From an uncultured Schlesneria sp. (lineage in GTDB: Bacteria > Planctomycetota > Planctomycetia > Planctomycetales > Planctomycetaceae), in contig CAILLA010000256.1 in the NCBI GenBank assembly GCA_903834925.1, positions 1 to 55,522 of the forward strand: a DNA stretch of 55,522 nt, written 5' to 3'. This document shows positions 35,250 through 42,653 of this stretch, one piece after another. Position 1 is the first letter of the stretch. Every line of letters begins with the position of its first letter. The translations under genes and the position numbers were made by a program. A model generated the notes under the pieces. That model was given only the letters and a program-made list of their open reading frames with translations, did no database searches and had not been told where the DNA came from.

Positions 35250-37436
35250 CTAGATATTCAACGGGGTGGACTGGGTGGAATTCACTGGATGAGTATTTGC
35301 CAAGATCATTTGCGTTGACCGTTTAACCTGGCGATCGTAGAGAGCGGTCGCAGCTAATGCACCAAGATTCGTCAACAAAACAACATGCAAGCTTGTTAAT
35401 CCTACAAGAAACGCGCCTGATACTGCCAACATATTACAGGCAACGATGGCGGCCCAACCCTGTTGATTAGGACGCCGTGATTCTTGCAAGACTCGCCATA
35501 ATTCTTCAACTCGATGCGGTTCTGAATGGAGTGCAACAAGGTCCGCACTCGGAGTGCCGAATGAGTTTTCCGGGGTCAGCGAAATCCGAATGAGGTCATC
35601 TTTCGCAAGGCTGTTCAGAAGCTTACCGTTTGCCACAACCGCGACTCGACAATTCTCCGACCGAAGTTCGCGAATATAATTCAAACATTGTGCTTCATTG
35701 CCGTCGATTTCGTGAATATTCAGGCTTCTTGCACCAAAAGTCACTGTGCGGCGACTGATACGATTGGCGTCGAGATCGAGCGTTTCAATGGCATCTGAAT
35801 CTTGAGGTTCGACCCGATTCGTTTCATTGATATCGTTGCCGCGAACGACGATGACGGTTTCCGTTTTTGCCAATTCATGCAATGTTTCGGATTTCTTGAC
35901 CAGCCAACCACGGTTCCACAAATGGCCGACACTGGTGAGAGTTCCAAATCGTTCGGACATCGATGGCCCGGTTGCGAAGTCAGGCCGCAGTACCGCAGCG
36001 AGCGTCGTCAGGTCGCCGACCATCAAGGCCGCTGTACCTGTCGCAAAGGTATAGGGTACAAAACCGGAAGCCGAAACATGGCTCCGTTCAGTTGGACCTC
36101 CTTCACCCGGCAATTCTGCGATCGATGCCAGAAGCGTTTCCCGGACTTTTGCGACGCGTGTCTGTTTGTCGACAGCCGTGACCCTGACGCGCAACTGTCC
36201 CGCTGTCAAAAAAGATCCTGCGTAGACAGAATCTCCGGTTGTACGCGGCGAAATTCCTTCACTTCCCCGAACGCACCTTTCGTCAAGTAATCCGTCACCG
36301 CAAACGACAACCCCGTCATAAGGAACTGTTGTTTGCGGTTCGACAGTAACAATCGTCCCGATCAAACATTCTGGAAATCGCTCACCATTCATTAAGAGAT
36401 TGTGATGGGACCGACTGATGACGATCGGCAGTTGCGATTCGCTTTTTAATTGATCCGCAATTTTTCGCAGTCGACGACTCGACCAACCATGCCAACAGGT
36501 AATCGAAGCTTGCATCATTGCCGCTGCGAGGAATTGTCCGCTGATCAGGGTTGTTCCCATGATCACGGTATAAAGTGAGGCGACACGCCATTTCAACGTG
36601 CAAAGTTCAACAATACCCTTTCCCATCGTTTTCAGGTTGAATCCGACGAGCGCGGCGGCTGTCACGGGCGACAGACCCGGCACAAAAAACTCTGAGGCAA
36701 CAGCCAGGCTCATACATGTTCCGCTTGCAACCCATCGGCTGGTTGGAGGGCCCGAGAGCAGCCTGATCTGATCTGACTTGTCAGAGAAAACGCGTTCCAG
36801 TTCCAGGGCCAACTGGTTTTCGTTCGTGCTTGACTGGTTGAATGTGACCAGTACGGAACCCGTCGTTGCAGAGACGGAAACGGCCAAAACACCCGGTATC
36901 CTCCCCAGTGATTCTTTAATCCGACCTGTTAGATCGCAGTCCCCTCGCACCAGTGGGTGACGGATTCTGACTCGACCAGGAAGCGAATGAACGATGATTC
37001 CAGCCGTCGTCCCTGTTTCCGTTTTCCGCAATTGCAGCCGATCGATCGAAGCGTAGTCATCGCTGATCAAAGCAATAGAAGAACTTGCATCGCGAAGTCG
37101 ACTCGAGATCAATTTCAAAGATTGATTGGGTAAGGCGCTGTCTTGAGGAACCTTTACATTCTCATCAGAAACATTCGAACGGGATGTTTCATCCTGCTTC
37201 CATTGAATCGTTGCGGTTTGTTTGCGTCGATCGAGTATCACAGTCTCGACGCATTCGATGGCAAGTAATCGACCAACGAATTCTCTCGTCAGATTCCAAG
37301 GCTGGTCCCCCCCAAGCAGGGGAGACTGTAAAGTCACCCTGCCTGATTCTCGGTCAACAATAAGTTGAGTACCTTGAGACATTTGACCACAGCCGAGGGC
37401 TGCCTTAATGAGTCGAATTCCTGAAGTAGATTTCAA
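35250..37436 (-). CDS. P-type ATPase-like pseudoenzyme with two HMA-like domains
   Basis: A 728-residue protein with the layout of the intact ATPase at 38557 but lacking its active residues. N-terminal HMA-like domain (about 22-85) and HMA_2 domain (about 145-215, IIVHSLPGRVRIRHP...TGSVLVTFN) have no CxxC. Membrane helices follow (about 238-305). The actuator loop reads RGSEGIS instead of TGES (about 390). The ion-helix region reads DFATGPSMSERFGTLTSVGHL. The phosphorylation segment reads TVIVVRGNDINE instead of TVxFDKTGTLTx (about 530). No GDGxND hinge is present, and the C-terminal helix pair is retained. The frame is long and uninterrupted, so it is likely a maintained pseudoenzyme. The TTG start overlaps the upstream stop (TTGA); ATG 37382 is the alternative. 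Confidence 0.85.
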   Translation of the reverse strand: MKSTSGIRLIKAALGCGQMSQGTQLIVDRESGRVTLQSPLLGGDQPWNLTREFVGRLLAIECVETVILDRRKQTATIQWKQDETSRSNVSDENVKVPQDSALPNQSLKLISSRLRDASSSIALISDDYASIDRLQLRKTETGTTAGIIVHSLPGRVRIRHPLVRGDCDLTGRIKESLGRIPGVLAVSVSATTGSVLVTFNQSSTNENQLALELERVFSDKSDQIRLLSGPPTSRWVASGTCMSLAVASEFFVPGLSPVTAAALVGFNLKTMGKGIVELCTLKWRVASLYTVIMGTTLISGQFLAAAMMQASITCWHGWSSRRLRKIADQLKSESQLPIVISRSHHNLLMNGERFPECLIGTIVTVEPQTTVPYDGVVVCGDGLLDERCVRGSEGISPRTTGDSVYAGSFLTAGQLRVRVTAVDKQTRVAKVRETLLASIAELPGEGGPTERSHVSASGFVPYTFATGTAALMVGDLTTLAAVLRPDFATGPSMSERFGTLTSVGHLWNRGWLVKKSETLHELAKTETVIVVRGNDINETNRVEPQDSDAIETLDLDANRISRRTVTFGARSLNIHEIDGNEAQCLNYIRELRSENCRVAVVANGKLLNSLAKDDLIRISLTPENSFGTPSADLVALHSEPHRVEELWRVLQESRRPNQQGWAAIVACNMLAVSGAFLVGLTSLHVVLLTNLGALAATALYDRQVKRSTQMILANTHPVNSTQSTPLNI

Positions 37437-37651
37437 GAAGTAATTGACCCGGATCTATACAATCGTAACTGTCCAGAATCTGCGAGTCCGAGCAGATAAT
37501 CTGTTTCGAATGTATGTTTCTCATCAATGACGCCGACCATTTTCTCCAGTCGTCGTCGATTTTGACGAACTTTCACACCCAGATATGTCAGTCCTACGAC
37601 ACCCATGATGCCAACCAGGATTCCACCCAAACCACCTTCGGTCATGGTCAT
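37433..37651 (-). CDS. Small single-helix membrane protein
   Basis: A 72-residue protein. A Gly-rich hydrophobic helix (GGLGGILVGIMGVVGLTYLG) is followed by a basic cytoplasmic stretch (KVRQNRRRLEKMVG) and a soluble tail ending RSGSITS. AGGAG precedes the ATG pair at 37651 and 37645; spacing is better for the second. The stop overlaps the TTG start of the pseudo-ATPase, indicating translational coupling. I do not recognise the family. It may be an ATPase accessory subunit. Confidence 0.68.
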   Translation of the reverse strand: MTMTEGGLGGILVGIMGVVGLTYLGVKVRQNRRRLEKMVGVIDEKHTFETDYLLGLADSGQLRLYRSGSITS

Positions 37652-37772
37652 TCACTCCTATTCCAAATTCATTTGTCACCAGGTTTGAACGATCTGTATC
37701 GCTTAAGCCACTTCGAAACCAATTGCGATTGATCAAACAGATCCCAAGTCAGTACCAATATCCAGGCAGGTA

Positions 37773-38555
37773 TCAAACGGGCGCAAACTCAAGTAAATGC
37801 GCTGTCCCTTCTCCGATCAATTCAATTGTCCCCTGAATTGTTTGCCGATGTCCACTCTCTTTGACGATTGTCGACATTTGCGGACCATTCGATGCCATTG
37901 ATAATTGAATGGCCCACTTTAACATGGAAATTGCAGCTTCTGGATTTCGCATGTGCCCCAGGCAAAGACGGAAGCCATATCCCTTTGGATTTTTTTGTCT
38001 CGACGCTTCTCGATCCAAAACAATCAAAATTGGATCAGCACCGACTAATGACGGATGCTTTCTGATAAATTCCAAAGATTGCTCTTCGGACAAGACATAA
38101 AATCGCTGTCCGTGCAAGTATTCAGCAAACACCGGCAAGTTTTCTCGAACAGCCTTACCGACGTCGTTGTTCCATCCGGAGTCCACGAGAAATACGTCCA
38201 AAATCCTGCTTGAAGTTGTCGATGGGACCACTGCACTCAATGCTGGATTTGCAACTGGTGAAGAGGCTTGCTGGTCTTCTTGCCGAGTTGAGACGTGTGC
38301 CTGGTTTGCTTCGGAACTTTCCGCTTGTTTCATTTCCGCGTTTATCTCTGGCGAAGCATCACAATGATCATTCATGCTGGATTTTGAGGTGAGTTCGTTT
38401 TTTTCGGGGCTTTCAATTGAGGGCGAAGTCGGCTCGGAAACCCGCTTGGATGTGGACTTGCGTGCGGGTTTTGACGTCACCTGCTTTTCGCTCGGGTGAG
38501 GTCCTGTGGCTGAGGCCGCTTTCTTTTCGGTCATGTTCGGTTCTCTGGGTGCCAT
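37773..38555 (-). CDS. Hypothetical protein with Lys/Ser/Pro-rich N-terminus
   Basis: A 260-residue protein with ATG one base after the ATPase stop codon (TGAGATG), so probably translated by the same ribosomes. Residues 1-110 are low-complexity: first basic (KKAASATGPHPSEKQ, SKPARKSTSKR), then acidic. The C-terminal ~140 residues look folded: ILDVFLVDSGWNNDVGKAVRENL, a VLSEEQSLEFIRKHP helix, DPILIVLDREAS, LCLGHMRNPEAAISMLKWA. This alternates strands and helices like a small alpha/beta domain. There is no membrane segment. The basic disordered region followed by a compact domain could tether a cargo or membrane; the function is unknown. Confidence 0.72.
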   Translation of the reverse strand: MAPREPNMTEKKAASATGPHPSEKQVTSKPARKSTSKRVSEPTSPSIESPEKNELTSKSSMNDHCDASPEINAEMKQAESSEANQAHVSTRQEDQQASSPVANPALSAVVPSTTSSRILDVFLVDSGWNNDVGKAVRENLPVFAEYLHGQRFYVLSEEQSLEFIRKHPSLVGADPILIVLDREASRQKNPKGYGFRLCLGHMRNPEAAISMLKWAIQLSMASNGPQMSTIVKESGHRQTIQGTIELIGEGTAHLLEFAPV

Positions 38556-38556
38556 C

Positions 38557-41346
38557 TCAGGCTGGTTGCAAATGAACTTGAGGCTGATGCGCGGCCTCAA
38601 GTGACTCCGTTACCATCAACGACATTTCCTTTTGAGCTTGCTTCATGGCCTGCTCGTCTGCGATTCGCTTCAGCGGCATCATACCATTTGCCAGCGCAGC
38701 CATCGCTGCGACGTTGTTGGTAAAAACCGATGCCATGATTCCGAAGCCCATTGTGAACGCACCAACGATACACAAGGCGTTTGGCGCCAGGATCAGATAC
38801 CAGCTGTTTTTGACATTGCGGTCCAGATCGCGTGCGATATCACGCAGTTCGCACAATCGATGCAGGCTCTCTTCCATGAACACGATCTGAGCCGTATCGG
38901 TTGCGATCGATGACGCACCACGTAGCGAGATCGAAACGTTGGCTTTTTTGAGAGCAATCGAATCGTTGATCCCGTCCCCAACGAAGCAGACCTTCTTGCC
39001 TTGTTTCTGCAATCGTTCGACATAGTCGGCTTTGTCACCGGGCAACACCCCGGCAAAGTATTCATCCATCCCCAGGCTTTCAGCGAGCTTTTTCGTCGGT
39101 CCTTCGTGGTCGCCAGAAATAATTGCGATGTGTTTGATCCCGCGATCTCGAAGTCCCTTGATGATGCTGATGACTTCGGGACGCTGCGAGGCACGAAGCT
39201 CGATCAACCCCGCAAAAACGCCGTCTAAAGCACACATGACGAGCGTGTGACCTTCGCGATGAGCGATTTCGACAACTTCTTGAACTTCAACTGGTATCTC
39301 GATGTTTTCCAGCTTGATATAGCGGCTGCTGCCTACCATCACTTTGTGACCATCGATTACGGCTTCCAGTCCGTATCCAACCTGATATTTCGAATCATCG
39401 ATCGGCAACATCGGCAGGCCGGTCTTCTCAAATTCCAACACAATCGATTTGGCGATTGGATGTGAGAATCGCTGTTCTGCCGATGCGACAAGTTGCAACA
39501 ATCGATTTCGTTCGTGACCGTTGAATGCAATCACATGGCCGACTTCGGGGCGTTCACGTGTCAAAGTGCCGGTCTTGTCGAACAGCACGGTATCGATGTC
39601 GTTCATCAACTCGAGCGCTCGACCATCTTTGACCAGGATTCCCTTATGAGCACAGAGGGCCAGCGATGTCAGCATCCCCAGCGGTGCCGCCATGCGGATT
39701 CCTGTTCCGAAGTCACTGTTGAGAACCGCGACGGCTCCTTGAGGGCCAAGTGTTGCCAGACCTGCAGCGGCGATCGCGAGAGTCGGAATCACCGCCTTAT
39801 CAGCCATCCGCTCACCTTTATGCTGACTGGTCAGCTTGTATCCTGCCGAATCGTTTAGAATCTGTGCGATTTTGGCGGACGTCGTATCGCAGCCGGCATT
39901 TTCGACTTCGACGTAAACCTTACCTGCAACCATCAGGGTCGCGGCAAACACACGATCACCAGGCGATTTTTCGGAAGGAGTCGATTCGCCGGTCAGCGCA
40001 TGCTGATCGATCATCGCCATCCCCTCTTTGACAAAACCATCGACGGGAACAGCGTCGCCCGTGTGGACAACGATGATGTCACCCTTCTGCAACTCCTCAA
40101 GCGGTGTCTCAACCTCTTCGCCATCTTTAAAGAGTCGAACGAATTGTGCCTGCTTGCCGAATGCCTGGACCAACAGCCGCTTCGAATCGTCCTGAGTTTT
40201 CTTAACGAGCATGCGACCGAAGCTCAGACACAGACACAACACCGAACCGGCAAAAATCTGCCCTGTCGCGACACAGCCTGTGACCACGATCGCGTCAAGT
40301 ACGTCGACACCCAATCGGCGTTCGTGAACGAGCACATGATAAGCTTCTTTAAATGTCGTAATCGATGTATAGCCGAATAGAAGTCCGGCGGCGGGAAGCA
40401 GCGGAGGGACTGCGAATTGAGCGACGGCGGCAATGGGGACCGAGGCGACTGCGAGCGGAAAATCGAGGTCTGGAGGATCAAGTTTTTCCGACAGTTCCAT
40501 TCGTCCAATGGCACGATCAAGAATCGTGAGAACCTGATCCTTGCGAAGCTCCCGCTTGTTATAAGTGATCAACAGTGAACCGGTCGACGGTCGGGTTTTG
40601 TAACTGTCGATCCCGAGGATGCTCATGAGTTCGCGTTCGATCTCCTGGCAAACTTCTTTCCGGCGATAAAGTGCCGGGTGCTTTAAACGCAATCGGCCCG
40701 TTGATTCATGAACGATTTCCCACGTTGTTGCATGCGTCCCATTACGGCCAACCCGCGTGACCCCTTTTCGGTCCGGCATCAGCAGAATATCACCTAACGA
40801 GACTTTCAGGCGTTCAGCTGTGGGCTTGGTATTCGTCACATGCGCTGTTCCGTTATGCCCATGACCATTGTGAAATCCGTTGGGAGTAGGCTTTCCATTT
40901 GGGCTTTTCAGCGATGTCTCCGTCGAACTGAAAATCGCGTCCGTTGTTTCATTGAGGAACGAATTTCCGTTAACCGAACTCACACCTGCGGAAACCAGCG
41001 TTCTTGCCGCGACTTTCGCCTTCTTCGCACGTGACGGGGATTCTAATTGTACTTCAGAAGAATCGGACTTAGGTGAAGCTTTAGCTGGTACTCCAGCCAG
41101 GCTTCTCATGTATCCAACAACGGCCGACAAGAATTGAGACGTTGAAGATTGACTATGTCGAATCTCGGCCACAGCCTGTCGTCCGGCCACACCACCACCA
41201 TGTATCGCGATCTGTGCTGCGGGATCAGCCTCGAGTAAACAACCAAGAAAGGCTTTCGTGTAAGGATGATTCAAATCCGCAAAAAGTGTCGCGCTGCCTA
41301 TGCGAAGCGAACCTGGACCAGACGGAAGGACCACACAATCCAACAT
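38557..41346 (-). CDS. P1B-type ATPase with HMA_2 domain, no CPx motif (FezB-like candidate)
   Basis: A 929-residue metal-type P-ATPase. ATG 41346 has GGAG 8-9 bases upstream; in-frame starts further upstream lie outside the conserved region. Residues 1-190 are a poorly conserved, Gly/Asn/His-containing region (NGFHNGHGHNGTAH). An HMA_2 domain without CxxC spans about 205-265 (IVHESTGRLRLKHP...TGSLLITYNK). The catalytic core is complete: TGES (about 452), DKTGTLT (about 590), the P1B SHPIAKS motif (about 630), GDGINDS (about 792). The ion-binding helix reads NSDFGTGIRMAAPLG instead of carrying CPC/SPC, so it is not a classical Cu or Zn pump. Members of the P1B-6 group drive ferrosome formation; membership here needs alignment. 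Confidence 0.88.
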   Translation of the reverse strand: MLDCVVLPSGPGSLRIGSATLFADLNHPYTKAFLGCLLEADPAAQIAIHGGGVAGRQAVAEIRHSQSSTSQFLSAVVGYMRSLAGVPAKASPKSDSSEVQLESPSRAKKAKVAARTLVSAGVSSVNGNSFLNETTDAIFSSTETSLKSPNGKPTPNGFHNGHGHNGTAHVTNTKPTAERLKVSLGDILLMPDRKGVTRVGRNGTHATTWEIVHESTGRLRLKHPALYRRKEVCQEIERELMSILGIDSYKTRPSTGSLLITYNKRELRKDQVLTILDRAIGRMELSEKLDPPDLDFPLAVASVPIAAVAQFAVPPLLPAAGLLFGYTSITTFKEAYHVLVHERRLGVDVLDAIVVTGCVATGQIFAGSVLCLCLSFGRMLVKKTQDDSKRLLVQAFGKQAQFVRLFKDGEEVETPLEELQKGDIIVVHTGDAVPVDGFVKEGMAMIDQHALTGESTPSEKSPGDRVFAATLMVAGKVYVEVENAGCDTTSAKIAQILNDSAGYKLTSQHKGERMADKAVIPTLAIAAAGLATLGPQGAVAVLNSDFGTGIRMAAPLGMLTSLALCAHKGILVKDGRALELMNDIDTVLFDKTGTLTRERPEVGHVIAFNGHERNRLLQLVASAEQRFSHPIAKSIVLEFEKTGLPMLPIDDSKYQVGYGLEAVIDGHKVMVGSSRYIKLENIEIPVEVQEVVEIAHREGHTLVMCALDGVFAGLIELRASQRPEVISIIKGLRDRGIKHIAIISGDHEGPTKKLAESLGMDEYFAGVLPGDKADYVERLQKQGKKVCFVGDGINDSIALKKANVSISLRGASSIATDTAQIVFMEESLHRLCELRDIARDLDRNVKNSWYLILAPNALCIVGAFTMGFGIMASVFTNNVAAMAALANGMMPLKRIADEQAMKQAQKEMSLMVTESLEAAHQPQVHLQPA

Positions 41347-41646
41347 TTCGACAACTCCAAAACATGCAAAACTTCGACGATACCGAATCCCATTTGGATT
41401 TGTAGAATCCTCCACAAATCGGCTGGCAGTGGTCATGCATCCGTGCATCTTCTGGAGCAGCACTCTCAGGCAATACGCAACTCGCGTCTACCAACTCCAC
41501 GAATTAATTTGGCTTCAAGCGATCCGCTCGAATTCACTGACCTTCGTGGTACAAACTGCTTCAAGGGGGATAAAGCGAATTTGCGTGATGGGCAATCATT
41601 AATAGTACGCAAGTGGCATACCATATTTCTTACGACAGGTTGACAA
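41347..41646 (-). other. 300-base gap between the first cluster gene and the ATPase
   Basis: I see no gene here. In-frame sequence upstream of the chosen ATPase start runs to 41463 and could extend the protein by 39 residues if ATG 41463 is used. The ribosome-binding site GGAG favours 41346. No hairpin or repeat is obvious. Confidence 0.5.
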
Positions 41647-42057
41647 TTAAGCGGGTTCGAGCGCTCCCGCTCCGTCTTCCACAATTTCTGAGTACTCCTT
41701 AGAAATTTCATCCTGTTCGTCGCGGGCGAGACGGCCAGACCGTGCTCGTTCCATGAATTGATCGACCGACGAATTCGCCGATGCGCCGCCATCAACAAAG
41801 CCATCCACCAAACTATTGTTCTTGGGAATGTAGTGGCAGGCGACGAAAATTGGGAAACAGACTCCGTAGGAAAACGTATAGCAAGCGGTGTAGGCCAACT
41901 TGCTTGCAAAATTGGCATTCGCATATTTGCTGGTCCATCCTCCGACTGCAGCGCTGGTTGCGCCGACACCGGCTTCAAGATTTGCAGCTGCAGATTCCAG
42001 TTTGTCCGCGACATCCGCCAGAAAAGCGTTTGTCTCAGGGGAGGTTTCATTCGCCAT
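41647..42057 (-). CDS. Small membrane protein, first gene of the metal-ATPase cluster
   Basis: A 136-residue protein, paralogous to 34158-34472. An amphipathic Ala/Glu-rich N-terminal helix (FLADVADKLESAAANLEAG) precedes a hydrophobic region (LAYTACYTFSYGVCFPIFVAC), the shared motif HYIPKNNSLVDGFVDGG, and an acidic-basic C-terminal tail (RSGRLARDEQDEISKE). AAGGAA lies 10 bases before the ATG. As the most upstream gene it is probably the first product of the transcript, and the amphipathic-plus-hydrophobic layout suggests membrane association. The family is unknown to me. Confidence 0.75.
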   Translation of the reverse strand: MANETSPETNAFLADVADKLESAAANLEAGVGATSAAVGGWTSKYANANFASKLAYTACYTFSYGVCFPIFVACHYIPKNNSLVDGFVDGGASANSSVDQFMERARSGRLARDEQDEISKEYSEIVEDGAGALEPA

Positions 42058-42653
42058 TATTCAGATTTCCTTCAGGTTACTCAGACGGTAAAACTCTCTG
42101 CATTGGCGCTTGTTCCTTTCACGCCAGCGATACCACTTAAAAACCTGAATAACTCCGTTCAATCAGTTCAGGATCACCAAAACACAAAGTTTTTGGCGAA
42201 AATCACTCGCTGCGCACTTCGACAGCAACGTCCCTTCAACAGTATTCCCAAGACGAGGCTCGGTCAAACAGTTTTTCTACCCAAACATCATATTTTTCAA
42301 TTCTTAACACCCGGTGTACCGCGTTAGTCTTGATTTCACGTGACAATGGTACACACGCATCAATCGATGCCATTGAATCTGGAATTCCGTCATTGCCAAG
42401 CAATCTGCCAACTGAGCGGAAATTGACCACGCACGCGAAGAATCAACGTTGAAGGCTCAGCCGCCGTTCGTATGATCGCCCAGTCCACGTCAACTCCAAT
42501 TTCTCATGGCGATGGGGAACGACACATTTCCTCGCTGGCAAAAAACTCGCCTTGCACCCTTCCCAACGCGACCACTTCAAGACAAAATGCCTTGGCCCAC
42601 TCGGTAAGATCGTTTCGATCAGAATGTTTCCATGTTTCCTTGGGAAAGTTCCG
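42058..42653. other. 596-base divergent spacer, no gene recognised
   Basis: Separates the minus-strand metal-ATPase cluster from the giant plus-strand gene and should hold both promoters. I found no Fur-box-like GATAATGATAATCATTATC pattern, no sigma-54 site and no long palindrome. Short frames on the minus strand overlap the giant gene's 5' end and look spurious. Confidence 0.5.

Noticed and set aside
35250-37436. Calling the inactive ATPase a pseudogene
   Set aside because: The frame is intact over 2.2 kb, coupled to its neighbour, and keeps all domains; loss is confined to catalytic residues.
41464-41643. Small reading frames between the ATPase and the first cluster gene
   Set aside because: No ribosome-binding site, no coherent hydrophobic or motif pattern.
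42058-42653. Fur box in front of the metal-ATPase cluster
   Set aside because: Looked for the 19-bp Fur pattern and saw no convincing match, so iron regulation is not supported by sequence.
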